Source: Reinekea sp. G2M2-21 (GTDB taxonomy: Bacteria; Pseudomonadota; Gammaproteobacteria; Pseudomonadales; Natronospirillaceae). Taken from it: DNA of 64,000 nt. The number at the start of each line of letters is the position of its first letter. The first letter of the stretch is position 1. Positions 36,536 through 45,514 of the stretch are shown one piece after another. The translations under genes and the position numbers were made by a program. The notes beneath the pieces were generated by a model. The model did no database searches and had not been told where the DNA came from. It saw only the letters and a program-made list of their open reading frames with translations. The DNA lies in NCBI RefSeq assembly GCF_015687175.1, contig NZ_JADPQG010000003.1, positions 1 through 64,000 on the forward strand, in the 5' to 3' direction.

Positions 36536-37453
36536 TCACTTTCCTAAGTTTGCAAACCAGGCCTTCGCAGCCTGAATGTCCTGCTGAATCTGAGATTTCA
36601 GCGCGTCAAGATTATCAAATGTTTCTATACCTCGCAGCCGCTTATGCAGTGCGACGGTGATTCGCTGGCCATAGAGTTGACCCTCGAAGTCGAAAAAATG
36701 GGATTCCAGCCAAAAACGAGGGTCGCCAACGGTGGGTTTTGGTCCCAGATTGGCCACACCTGAAACCGTTTTACCGGCCAGGTCAGCGGATATCGCGAAA
36801 ACCCCGCTGGTCGGCAGTTTCTTATGGGGCAACAACATATTCGCCGTTGGCACACCAATGGTACGGCCCAATTGACGGCCATAGATCACGCGACCACTGA
36901 GTTGAAACCGATCACCCAATAAGGTTTCGGCATGAGCAAAATCGGCACTCGCTATACAATTACGAATCAACGTACTGCTGACTCGCTCACCCTCAACACA
37001 CAATGAGGGTAGATCCGTGACTTCAAAGTCATATTGCCGCAAAAAGTCGACATTACCGATGCGATCCGCGCCAAAACGAAAATCGTCACCCACCTGCAGC
37101 CATTGCGTATTAAGTCTGTCGACCAGAATCTCACGGACAAAGGCATCTGCGCTGAGCGCCCGCAAACGGCTGTTAAAGGGCAAGACCACCAACTGATCAA
37201 CGCCCATAGCCTGCAGTCGCATGGCCTTATCTGTCAGTGATGACAGTCGCGCTGGTGCTTTGTCAGGCGTCAGAAACTCCCGGGGCTGCGGCTCAAAGGT
37301 AATCACTACAGATTGCAGGTTATGAGCCTTGGCATAATCGGTTAAGCGACGGATGATTTGCTGATGCCCCAGGTGCACGCCATCGAAACTGCCGATGGTC
37401 ACGGCAGATCTGGACAGGGGCATAAGGGGTAATCGCGTGATGCGCATAGTCAT
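36536..37453 (-). CDS. ribF: Bifunctional riboflavin kinase/FAD synthetase
   Basis: A 305-residue enzyme that makes FMN and then FAD. The N-terminal nucleotidyltransferase has GSFDGVHLGHQQIIRRL and VGDDFRFG; SSTLIRNCIASADF is the ISSTxIR motif. The C-terminal kinase has GRVIYGRQLGRTIGVPTANM. It is upstream of ileS in the usual ribF-ileS order. Confidence 0.95.
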   Translation of the reverse strand: MTMRITRLPLMPLSRSAVTIGSFDGVHLGHQQIIRRLTDYAKAHNLQSVVITFEPQPREFLTPDKAPARLSSLTDKAMRLQAMGVDQLVVLPFNSRLRALSADAFVREILVDRLNTQWLQVGDDFRFGADRIGNVDFLRQYDFEVTDLPSLCVEGERVSSTLIRNCIASADFAHAETLLGDRFQLSGRVIYGRQLGRTIGVPTANMLLPHKKLPTSGVFAISADLAGKTVSGVANLGPKPTVGDPRFWLESHFFDFEGQLYGQRITVALHKRLRGIETFDNLDALKSQIQQDIQAAKAWFANLGK

Positions 37454-37542
37454 TCGAAGCTGAAAATTGGCCGCGCAGTATACTGAAAATAGTTGCCGGT
37501 GTCGTGCTCTTCGCCAACACCATCCAGCGACAGTTCTAACGA

Positions 37543-39093
37543 TCAGGCTGGGTGGCGCAGATCCGCCATACGTACACCGACCATCAGCAAGGCCACCGCA
37601 TAACTGAACAGCCCAGCAAACACCAATACAGACACCACCATTAAGCGTTGCAGCAATAGTTCAGTCATTACAAACCAGGGCAATTGCAACAACATGACCA
37701 GCACGATGGACATCACAATGCTTGCCAGCGCTGTGCGCACGATGGAAGGTAAAATCAACGCGCGACGCGGCAAACGCTGCTCCTTATGCAAATGCCAGGC
37801 AAGCAAACCCGCATTCAACCAGGCTGAAGCCGAAGTTGCGGCCGCCAGCCCAACATGGGCCAAGGGCACAATCAACAACAGATTAAAAACCATGTTCCAG
37901 ACCATCGCCTGTACACCAATCTTGACCGGTGTTTTGGTGTCTTGGCGGGAAAAAAACGCCGGCGCGAGAATTTTAATCAGCATGAAGGCTGGCAGACCTA
38001 ACGCGTAAGCGGCGAGGCTTCCAGCGGCGAAATGAACATCTTCCGATGTAAACGCGCCATTTTGAAACAACAACGTCAACAAGTGCTCAGGCAGGATAAC
38101 CAGAGCCAACATCGCGGGCAAACCAATCAACAAAACCACGCGAATCGCCCAGGCCAAGGTCTTTTCGAACCGATCGCCATCACTCTCTGCGTGTAACGCC
38201 GACAGCCTGGGCAACAAAACAGTGGCAATAGCAATGCCAATAACCCCCAAGGGCAGTTCGGTGAGTCGATCCGAGTAGTAGAGCCAGCCCACCGATCCAT
38301 TCGGCAACCAAGAGGCAAGCACCGTATCCAATAACAGATTAATCTGACTGACGGATACGCCAAAGAGCGCAGGCAGCATCAGAATCTGGATTTTTTTGAC
38401 ACCTGGGTGCTGCCAATGCCACTCAGTCAGCGACCATACGCCGGTTTTCAGCAAAGACGGCCATAAAAACAGCCACTGCAATACCCCGGCAATTAATACG
38501 CCCATAGCAATGCCAGTCTGAGGTACCGCGAACAAGGGGCTCAGAAACAGAGCGGAACCAATCAAGGACAAATTAAGAATAATCGGCGTCAGTGCCGGCG
38601 CGGCAAATCGCTGATAGCTGTTCAGCACCGAGGACGCCAAAGCGGTCATGGATATAAACCACAGATAGGGAAAGGTCAGGCGCAGAAAATCCGCGACCAG
38701 CTCAAGCTTCGCGCCATCGTCGTGAAATCCGGAAGCGAACAGCCACGCCAAGACAGGCGATCCGATGACAGCCACCAGGGTAATCACCCCAACCACGGCA
38801 CCCAGATAAATCTGCACTGCTGACACCAGCTTGCGCACACTGTCGTCGCCCTCAGCATGACGGTACTCAGACAGAACCGGTATAAAAGCCTGATTAAACG
38901 CCCCTTCGGCGAATAACCTGCGCAGGAAATTAGGCACTTTAAAGGCAATCAGAAACGCATCGTGCGCCCCACCGGAACCGAATAAAGTCGCAAATACAAT
39001 ATCTCGGGTCAGACCCAGCACGCGCGACAGCATTGTGGCGACAGAGACTACAATCGAGCTTTGTAGGATGGATTTACGGATTTTCGTAGACAA
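37543..39093 (-). CDS. murJ: MurJ lipid II flippase
   Basis: A 516-residue polytopic membrane protein (about 14 helices) that moves lipid II across the inner membrane for peptidoglycan synthesis. The N-terminus SILQSSIVVSVATMLSRVLGLTRDIVFATLFG and the NFLRRLFAEGAFNQAFIPVLSEY segment are typical of MviN/MurJ. It lies 89 bp upstream of ribF, between ribF and rpsT as in Pseudomonas. Confidence 0.95.
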   Translation of the reverse strand: MSTKIRKSILQSSIVVSVATMLSRVLGLTRDIVFATLFGSGGAHDAFLIAFKVPNFLRRLFAEGAFNQAFIPVLSEYRHAEGDDSVRKLVSAVQIYLGAVVGVITLVAVIGSPVLAWLFASGFHDDGAKLELVADFLRLTFPYLWFISMTALASSVLNSYQRFAAPALTPIILNLSLIGSALFLSPLFAVPQTGIAMGVLIAGVLQWLFLWPSLLKTGVWSLTEWHWQHPGVKKIQILMLPALFGVSVSQINLLLDTVLASWLPNGSVGWLYYSDRLTELPLGVIGIAIATVLLPRLSALHAESDGDRFEKTLAWAIRVVLLIGLPAMLALVILPEHLLTLLFQNGAFTSEDVHFAAGSLAAYALGLPAFMLIKILAPAFFSRQDTKTPVKIGVQAMVWNMVFNLLLIVPLAHVGLAAATSASAWLNAGLLAWHLHKEQRLPRRALILPSIVRTALASIVMSIVLVMLLQLPWFVMTELLLQRLMVVSVLVFAGLFSYAVALLMVGVRMADLRHPA

Positions 39094-39242
39094 CGTGATT
39101 CCTTGTTGAGCCGTGCCGGTTGGCGGCGCAGTTTACTGGTAGGGAGCCGGTTCCGGCAAGCGCGCCGGTGCGGCCAGACCTTCCACAGACACATCATCTG
39201 GCCGACTTTTAACACAACTCTACAATTATGCCGATGTTTCCG

Positions 39243-39271
39243 TTGACAGCCCTCTAGCGAGTCAATAGAAT
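39243..39271 (+). promoter_or_regulatory. rpsT promoter
   Basis: TTGACA at 39243-39248, an exactly 17-nt spacer, and TAGAAT at 39266-39271, followed by a C-rich CCGCCCTCC discriminator. This is a near-consensus sigma-70 promoter about 45 nt upstream of the rpsT ribosome site. Confidence 0.85.
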
Positions 39272-39324
39272 CCGCCCTCCGAATTTATCAACACCAGATT
39301 AACTAACTAATTAAGGAGCATCCT

Positions 39325-39591
39325 GTGGCAAACTCTGCTGGTTCTCGTAAGCGCGCTCGTCAGGCAGTGGTCCGCCGCGCTCGTAATGCAAGCATGCGTT
39401 CAATGGTTCGTACGTACGTTAAGAAAGTTGTAGCTCAAATTGAAGCTGGTAACTATGACGATGCGAACAAAGCGTTGCTGACTGCACAGCCTGTATTAGA
39501 CGGCATGGCACGCAAAGGCATCATCAGCAAGGCAAAAGCAAGCCGAACTATGAGCCGACTGAACGTTAAAGTTAAAGCATTGAAAGCTTAA
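39325..39591 (+). CDS. rpsT: 30S ribosomal protein S20
   Basis: An 88-residue, strongly basic 16S-binding protein: MANSAGSRKRARQAVVRRARNASMRSMVRTYVKKV, ending ARKGIISKAKASRTMSRLNVKVKALKA. The start codon is GTG with AAGGAG 6 nt upstream. E. coli rpsT uses UUG, so a weak start codon recurs here and may belong to autoregulation. It is followed by a strong terminator. Confidence 0.97.
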   Translation: MANSAGSRKRARQAVVRRARNASMRSMVRTYVKKVVAQIEAGNYDDANKALLTAQPVLDGMARKGIISKAKASRTMSRLNVKVKALKA

Positions 39592-39604
39592 TCGCTGACA
39601 TTGT

Positions 39605-39632
39605 AAAAAAACCGGCTCAGGCCGGTTTTTTT
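39605..39632. terminator. Bidirectional terminator after rpsT
   Basis: ACCGGC-TCAG-GCCGGT stem preceded by six A and followed by six or more T, so it can end both rpsT and the convergent pirin gene. Confidence 0.9.
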
Positions 39633-39664
39633 ATGTCCGCAAATTAACGCTGAACGTTAGCTGT

Positions 39665-40498
39665 CTAAAACCGCCCTTCGTTAAAATCCGTGATGGCCTG
39701 CTCAACTTCGGCCACGGTATTCATCACAAAAGGTCCGTACTGCGCCACCGGCTCGTTAATCGGGCGACCGGCAACCACCAAGAAACGGGTATCGGCCGTC
39801 AACGCGGTCACTTTCAGGATGTCACCCTTACCCAGTATCGCCAAGTGACGCTCCGGCAATGTCTGACCCTCAATCGAGGCTTCACCCTGATAAACATAGA
39901 CAAATGCCTGTTTATCCGCCGGGACCTCAATTTGTTGTTCGCCTTTTGCCTGATCGATAGACACGTCCAAATACAACGGATCTGTCGCGATATCCGTGAC
40001 CGGACCGCGGCTATCACCAAACTCACCCACCAGCACATTTACCTGCCCAGTCTGCGTGGGCACAACCGGGATCGCCTCCGGTGAGATATCCTGATAGCGC
40101 GGCGCCGTCATCTTGTCTTTGGCCGGTAAGTTCACCCACAGCTGGAAACCCCAGACCGGACCATCGTCCTGGTTTGGCATTTCTTCGTGCACAATCCCAC
40201 GCCCGGCGGTCATCCACTGAATGGAACCCGGACGCAAATAACCTTCATTGCCCTGATTATCCCGATGACGGAAAGCCCCTTGCAGAATGTAGGTAACCGT
40301 TTCAAACCCACGATGTGGGTGCATCGGAAAGCCAGCCATATAATCGGCTTTATCGTCCGATTTAAACTCATCCAACATCAGGAAAGGGTCGACTCGTGGG
40401 ACATAAGAATTACCGATCACACGGGTTAGCTTAACGCCAGCACCATCCGACGCAGCGACGCCCCTCGCAACCTGTTTTACACCTCGATAGTTCATCAA
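39665..40498 (-). CDS. Pirin family protein
   Basis: A 277-residue bicupin. The metal-binding motif is in FPMHPHRGFETVTYILQGAFRHRDN (about 57-80), with HEEMPN completing the site. The N-terminal cupin is conserved and the C-terminal cupin is weaker. Members include quercetin dioxygenase-like YhhW. Its substrate is unknown. It is divergent from a LysR gene 93 bp away, which probably regulates it. Confidence 0.9.
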   Translation of the reverse strand: MMNYRGVKQVARGVAASDGAGVKLTRVIGNSYVPRVDPFLMLDEFKSDDKADYMAGFPMHPHRGFETVTYILQGAFRHRDNQGNEGYLRPGSIQWMTAGRGIVHEEMPNQDDGPVWGFQLWVNLPAKDKMTAPRYQDISPEAIPVVPTQTGQVNVLVGEFGDSRGPVTDIATDPLYLDVSIDQAKGEQQIEVPADKQAFVYVYQGEASIEGQTLPERHLAILGKGDILKVTALTADTRFLVVAGRPINEPVAQYGPFVMNTVAEVEQAITDFNEGRF

Positions 40499-40591
40499 CC
40501 ATCCTCCTATTCAACATTATTGAACCTTAATCTCTTGAAACTGCATAAAAAAGCGGAATATATTGACGAATCTCTTCAAAAGAACTGAACC

Positions 40592-41485
40592 ATGGCCCAT
40601 AACCCGATAACACTCGACCTGCTGAAAGCGCTGGATGCTATAGATGCCCGTGGCAGTTTCGCTGCCGCCGCCCAAGCGCTGCACAAAGTTCCTTCAGCGC
40701 TGACCTATACCATTCAGAAGGTAGAACAGGATCTGGGCATTAACCTGTTTGACCGCTCCGGACACCGCGCCAAACTGACACCCGCCGGCAAGCTGGTACT
40801 GGATCAGGGACGCCTGATTTTGCGGGATATAGACAGCCTGGCGAACTCCGCTCAAAAGCTGGCCAGTGGCTGGGAGTCGGCCATTACGCTGGTTGTCGAC
40901 ACCATTTTTGCCACCGATTATCTGTACCCCCTAATCAAAGAGTTTAATCAGCTTCACCCTTTTGTCCGCGTTAATGTCAAACATGGGTCACTGTCGGGAA
41001 CCTGGGAACAACTGTTGAACCAGTCTGCAGACCTGATCTTCAGCCCGGATAGCACTGACCCGAAGGTCGAAGGCTACGATAAACGTGTGGTGGGTGAATT
41101 CGAGATGATCTTCGCCGTAGATAAATCACATCCACTGGCCAAAGATGCCTGCGAAGTCACTGATGAAATGATCGAAGAGTTTCCCATCATTGTGGTGCCG
41201 GACTCCAGCCAATTGCTGACACCCTTAACGCTGGGTTGGACGCGACAGAACAAAGTCATTTCGGTCAGCAATATGGCGGAAAAAATTGCCGCACAGAAAG
41301 CCGGCCTTGGCGTTGGCTACCTGCCCAAACACCGGATTCAGGCGGATCTGGACCGTGGCGAACTGGTGCCGTTGAAAGTCAACGCCAACCCCAGCAAAGC
41401 CATGTTGGCCTGGCGAAAAGGCACGGCAGGTCCGGCCCTGCAATGGTTTCTGGATCACTTAACCGGTACTCACCTGGGCTTATAA
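40592..41485 (+). CDS. LysR-type regulator beside the pirin gene
   Basis: A 297-residue LysR protein. The winged helix is in DARGSFAAAAQALHKVPSALTYTIQKVEQDLGINLFDRSGHRAKLTPAG; KVPSALTYTI is typical of the DhcR/YhaJ-like subgroup. The effector domain follows. Divergence from the pirin gene suggests that this is its target. The 3' end overlaps the convergent coiled-coil gene by 6 bp. Confidence 0.88.
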   Translation: MAHNPITLDLLKALDAIDARGSFAAAAQALHKVPSALTYTIQKVEQDLGINLFDRSGHRAKLTPAGKLVLDQGRLILRDIDSLANSAQKLASGWESAITLVVDTIFATDYLYPLIKEFNQLHPFVRVNVKHGSLSGTWEQLLNQSADLIFSPDSTDPKVEGYDKRVVGEFEMIFAVDKSHPLAKDACEVTDEMIEEFPIIVVPDSSQLLTPLTLGWTRQNKVISVSNMAEKIAAQKAGLGVGYLPKHRIQADLDRGELVPLKVNANPSKAMLAWRKGTAGPALQWFLDHLTGTHLGL

Positions 41486-42244
41486 CGGAGATTTCAGGTA
41501 ATCCTGAATAATGAAGGCAATGGTCTGGTGAGTCAGAAACCCCACCTCTTTGAAATTCTTCTCGCTTTGGTAGCGAGTCAGAATATCGTTCGCGAGCAAG
41601 GGGTCATCGTTGGGGATTTCGAGCTCCTCCATAAACCCGATTTCCTTGAACGCTTCCTGCAGCATTAGCGCAATTTCCCGCTTTTCTTCCGGTTGCCAGG
41701 AGAAGTTGACCGAGGTCCCCCATTCACTGATCTTACTGTTTAACTCAGACATGCGAACCAGAAACTGACGTTCGAGCTTAGCCAGACGAAGTGTCGCTTC
41801 TTTGCGCGCTTCTAACTCTTCGTTAAGCCATTTAATCTGATCATTGCGTTGTGCCAGTTTACTCTGCAACGCGTCCAGCTCCGACTGCAATTGCACCAAT
41901 GTCTGACCATCTTTGGCGTGCGCAGCACGCTCATCCCGCAAAAAGGCGGATAACTGCCCAGCCTGCATTCCCTGCGCTAATAAATCCGGCACGTAGACTT
42001 CCGGGTGCTGTTCAATGAAGAACGCCACCTCGCGCATGACTTTTTCATCCACGCTGGGTTGTGAGAAGAAGTCGGTTCCGCTGAACAGAAATAACACCGC
42101 CGCAATCAATTCCAGAATCAGCGCTGAAAACAGGGCATTCAAATATTTCCGTTCAATTTCAACGCGTTGAATAATGCCTAACAGGGTGATAATGCCAGTG
42201 GCTAAAAACAGCAGTAAAACCACGGCGAATAACGCTAATTTCAT
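41480..42244 (-). CDS. Membrane-anchored coiled-coil protein, unknown function
   Basis: A 254-residue protein. Two hydrophobic helices (about 3-25 and 38-58) anchor it, and a long coiled coil follows (about 105-165: LVQLQSELDALQSKLAQRNDQIKWLNEELEARKEATLRLAKLERQ). The C-terminus is acidic and helical. The start is the ATG at 42242-42244 with AGAGG 5-6 nt upstream; a GTG at 42257-42259 five codons earlier is the alternative. I recognise no family. Confidence 0.7.
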   Translation of the reverse strand: MKLALFAVVLLLFLATGIITLLGIIQRVEIERKYLNALFSALILELIAAVLFLFSGTDFFSQPSVDEKVMREVAFFIEQHPEVYVPDLLAQGMQAGQLSAFLRDERAAHAKDGQTLVQLQSELDALQSKLAQRNDQIKWLNEELEARKEATLRLAKLERQFLVRMSELNSKISEWGTSVNFSWQPEEKREIALMLQEAFKEIGFMEELEIPNDDPLLANDILTRYQSEKNFKEVGFLTHQTIAFIIQDYLKSPL

Positions 42245-42384
42245 GTAATCCTCTAACACAGGTCGCGGCTGATCTGCGCAACAGCCTATTGGATATTGGC
42301 ACGGCGGTCTACTGAGGGTCCAGTTTGATTCGTTTTTTTAGAACCAGAACCAAAAATTCACCGACGTATGGCCTGTTAAACCGA

Positions 42385-42399
42385 ATTGGTCAGACCAAT
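42385..42399. promoter_or_regulatory. Candidate GntR/LldR-type operator
   Basis: A perfect 15-nt palindrome, ATTGGTC-A-GACCAAT, lies 148 bp before the lactate-dehydrogenase-like gene. It contains the TTGGTnnnACCAA core known for PdhR/LldR-family GntR regulators, which control lactate use. A possible promoter follows: TTGACC at 42442 and AATATT at 42465, 17 nt apart. No GntR gene is in the window. Confidence 0.5.
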
Positions 42400-42546
42400 G
42401 TCGGATAGCCTCAAAACCGCGCCAGTTCTAGCCTTTGTTCCTTGACCCTGCGTCCGCGACGGGCAATATTGACCTTCCCCCTTGCGAGCAACAGCGCTCA
42501 GATTGACACTGGAAAAACCAAAATAACAACAGCAAGAGAGCCGACT

Positions 42547-43689
42547 ATGACCATCTGCACCATTGAAGATCTGCAAAAACTGGCCCGTAAACGGGTTCCC
42601 AAGATGTTTTACGACTACGCCGATTCCGGCTCCTGGACAGAAACAACCTACCGGGAAAACAGTTCTGATTTCCAGAAAATCAAATTGCGGCAACGTGTTG
42701 CAGTGGACATGACCAACCGATCAACCGCCATGCCCATGGTCGGCCAGCAGACCAAAATGCCGGTCGCTTTGGCTCCGACTGGACTCACGGGAATGCAAAC
42801 CGCCGATGGCGAAATTAAAGCGGCCAAAGCGGCCGAAAAATTCGGTGTCCCCTTTACCTTATCAACGATGAGCATCTGCTCTATTGAAGACGTTGCCCAA
42901 CACACGTCAGCACCATTCTGGTTTCAGCTGTACGTAATGAAGGATAAAGAATTCGCACAAAACCTGATCGACCGGGCGAAAGCCGCCGGTTGCAGCGCCT
43001 TGGTGCTCACGTTGGATTTGCAGATTCTCGGTCAACGCCATAAAGACATCCGCAATGGTCTGTCGACTAACCCACTATTGTCCGTGAAAGGCTGGACCCA
43101 TATTCTGACCCGACCGCGCTGGTGTCTGGGTATGGCCATGACCACACGACACAGCTTTCGCAATATCGTCGGTCATGCCAAGGGCGTCTCCAATGTGAAT
43201 TCACTGTTTGCCTGGACCGCGGAACAGTTCGACCCGCAATTGAGCTGGGATGACGTTCAATGGATTAAAGATCGCTGGGGCGGCAAGCTGATCCTGAAAG
43301 GCATCATGGATGCTGAAGATGCACAGATGGCCGTAAAATCAGGCGCCGATGCGTTGATCGTCTCAAATCACGGAGGGCGTCAGTTGGACGGTGCGCCGTC
43401 ATCCATCTCTGCGTTAAAAGCCATTGTGGATGCAGTCGGTCCTGCTATTGAGGTCCACATGGATGGCGGCATCCGCAGCGGTCAGGACGTTCTGAAAGCT
43501 ATTGCCTTAGGCGCCAAGGGCACCTATATCGGCCGTCCGTTTCTCTATGGTTTGGGCGCCATGGGCGAACAAGGGGTTACCAAAGCGCTGGAAATTATCC
43601 ATAAAGAGCTGGACCTGACTATGGCGTTCTGCGGTGAGCGTGAATTAACGAAAATCAACCGCTCTCACCTTTTGCCAGGCACGTTCTAG
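42547..43689 (+). CDS. lldD: FMN-dependent alpha-hydroxy-acid dehydrogenase, L-lactate dehydrogenase-like
   Basis: A 380-residue FMN enzyme that oxidises L-lactate or a related 2-hydroxy acid, passing electrons to the respiratory chain. The active site is in LIVSNHGGRQLDGAPSS (catalytic His and Arg), the substrate/flavin contacts in VALAPTGLTGMQ and LTLDLQILGQRHKD, and the phosphate site in EVHMDGGIRSGQDVLKA. The start at 42547 matches family N-termini; the longer frame adds 35 residues of no relation. The exact substrate is inferred. The upstream LldR-like palindrome supports lactate. Confidence 0.82.
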   Translation: MTICTIEDLQKLARKRVPKMFYDYADSGSWTETTYRENSSDFQKIKLRQRVAVDMTNRSTAMPMVGQQTKMPVALAPTGLTGMQTADGEIKAAKAAEKFGVPFTLSTMSICSIEDVAQHTSAPFWFQLYVMKDKEFAQNLIDRAKAAGCSALVLTLDLQILGQRHKDIRNGLSTNPLLSVKGWTHILTRPRWCLGMAMTTRHSFRNIVGHAKGVSNVNSLFAWTAEQFDPQLSWDDVQWIKDRWGGKLILKGIMDAEDAQMAVKSGADALIVSNHGGRQLDGAPSSISALKAIVDAVGPAIEVHMDGGIRSGQDVLKAIALGAKGTYIGRPFLYGLGAMGEQGVTKALEIIHKELDLTMAFCGERELTKINRSHLLPGTF

Positions 43690-44247
43690 GGGTCTAATTT
43701 GGGTTTGGACTTGGATCAGGCCCATCATGCTCAGGGCAAACTGGTGATGACTAAATAGCACATACTTGATCACATTTGATTTCAATCGGTAGCATTTGCA
43801 TCATTCCGTAATTTGGTTTCAATGGGCGATTTTCGCTGTCAAGTGCCACCTTCTCGATAACGAATACGAAACACCAAACGCTATTTCGCCAGATCAGGTG
43901 TAAATAGCCGTTCCGTCGCATCTGCTTTGGCTGACTTAATTGGCACGTCGCAACGGATTCAAGGGCATGGATGCCCTTGGAAGCGCCGCGCGTGCAGGGA
44001 AGCACGCTCAAGCGACCGAAAGTGACAATGAAGGAAGAATACCAAAGCGGGCGACAAACGGGGGTTCAAGGGGGCTGCCCCCTTGGAAAGAAAAAAACCT
44101 CCGAAAGATTGTTTCGTTTAGAACCAATAAACGCATCGTCAGATTTGGCTGGTTCTTCACGGCAATAGACACAACGTTAAACCAGGCCAAAGGTACTCTC
44201 GAATTGAAAACTCAAAGGCTAAATACGCTTAGGTCAGTATCATTCGA
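43690..44247. other. 558-bp gene-free region with a three-hairpin block
   Basis: No convincing gene is present between the lactate-dehydrogenase-like gene and selD. The right half (43955-44100) carries three hairpins (see next entry), then an A-rich stretch. The left half is AT-richer and shows no motif I trust. Two open frames cross the region on opposite strands (43751-44011 and 43940-44266); neither has a ribosome site or recognisable protein character. Confidence 0.6.
43960..44085. repeat. Three-hairpin non-coding block
   Basis: Hairpin 1 (43960-43979) has 9-nt arms CAAGGGCAT. Hairpin 2 (43990-44007) has 6-nt arms GCGTGC. Hairpin 3 (44067-44085) has 8-nt arms CAAGGGGG. Hairpins 1 and 3 share flanks TTC-AAGGG and CCCTTGGA, so they look like two copies of one unit about 105 bp apart. 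No T-run follows on either strand, so they are not ordinary terminators. Confidence 0.5.
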
Positions 44248-45282
44248 TCACGTCTCCGCCACCTGAATCCGGAAAGGACCGGATTCCGGAACCAGCTGAC
44301 CAATTCGCTGCAGCCCTCGTGTACTGAATTGAGACTCAAACGCGCTCTGATATTGTGGATCAAGGGCAATCAGTAGTCCGCCGCTGGTTTGCGGATCGCA
44401 AAACAGAAAACGCTGGTCGTCGGTCATTGGCCCGAGATGCTGACCATAACTTTGAATGTTGCGACGCGCGCCTCCAGCGATACACCCCGCGGCCAGGTAG
44501 TGCGCAGCTTCTGGTAACACAGGCACACGCTCCGCATCAATGTGCGCGGCCAGGCCAGAACCTTGGCACATTTCCAACAGATGGCCGAATAAACCAAAGC
44601 CTGTGACATCGGTCATGGCATGAACGGCGGGTAATGCACCGAGCTCTGCGCCAATGTCATTGAGCTGGCACATACTGTCTATGGCAATATGTTGATGTTC
44701 CGGTAACAGTTTTTTCTGTTTTTGGGCGGTACTCAAAATACCTACGCCCAGAGGTTTGGATAAATACAGTAGATCGCCGGCTTTGGCCGTGTCGTTCCGT
44801 TTCAGATTCGGCAGCAACACGCGCCCGGTCACGGCAAGGCCAAAAATGGGCTCAGGGCTGTCAATACTGTGTCCTCCTGCCAGCGGAATGCCCGCCGCCC
44901 GGCACATTGCGCGCCCTCCTTCAACCACCTGTTGCGCCACATCAGCCGCCAGTTTATCGACCGGCCAACCCAAGATCGCGATCGCCATCATCGGCTTGCC
45001 GCCCATGGCGTAAACATCACTGATGGCATTCGCGGCAGCAATCCGGCCAAAGGTGAACGGGTCATCGGCGATTGGCATAAAAAAATCGGTCGTACTGATC
45101 ACGGCAGACCCATCACCCAAGTCATAGACCGCAGCATCGTCCTTAGTGTGATTGCCCACCAGCAGTTGCTTGTCGGGCACCTCGGCCGACGTGCTCTTCA
45201 CAATCGATTCGAGTAGCGCCGGTGAAATTTTGCAACCACAACCCGCTCCGTGGCTGAACTCGGTTAATTTAATCTGTTCCAT
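44248..45282 (-). CDS. selD: Selenide, water dikinase
   Basis: A 344-residue enzyme that makes selenophosphate from selenide and ATP, the selenium donor for selenocysteine and selenouridine. The N-terminal [12 protein letters not shown] carries catalytic Cys15 and Lys18, equivalent to Cys17 and Lys20 of E. coli, so it uses Cys and not Sec. [31 protein letters not shown] is the ATP/Mg region. No selU, selA, selB or tRNA-Sec gene is visible nearby. Confidence 0.96.
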   Translation of the reverse strand: MEQIKLTEFSHGAGCGCKISPALLESIVKSTSAEVPDKQLLVGNHTKDDAAVYDLGDGSAVISTTDFFMPIADDPFTFGRIAAANAISDVYAMGGKPMMAIAILGWPVDKLAADVAQQVVEGGRAMCRAAGIPLAGGHSIDSPEPIFGLAVTGRVLLPNLKRNDTAKAGDLLYLSKPLGVGILSTAQKQKKLLPEHQHIAIDSMCQLNDIGAELGALPAVHAMTDVTGFGLFGHLLEMCQGSGLAAHIDAERVPVLPEAAHYLAAGCIAGGARRNIQSYGQHLGPMTDDQRFLFCDPQTSGGLLIALDPQYQSAFESQFSTRGLQRIGQLVPESGPFRIQVAET

Positions 45283-45514
45283 GCGGTTTCCCGTCTAAAA
45301 TTTTGCCAAGGCTAACCAAAGCGCTAATCCATCGTATTGCGCCGCCTCAGGTTTCCAGTCATAAAGGCTCCCACCAGCAGCCTTCGACGACCCGATTGCG
45401 AATTCGCGTCCAATTTTCATCACCCACCCAAAGTTGAACTAAACTGACAGAGGCCGTGTTACACAGACGGGCATAGCAACAACTCGCCCCTATCACTGAT
45501 CGAGCAGGAACGAC

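Noticed and set aside
43751-44266. Open frames on both strands between lldD-like and selD
   Set aside because: No ribosome site, no recognisable domain, and the frames run through hairpin arms. They are better explained as chance frames in a non-coding block.
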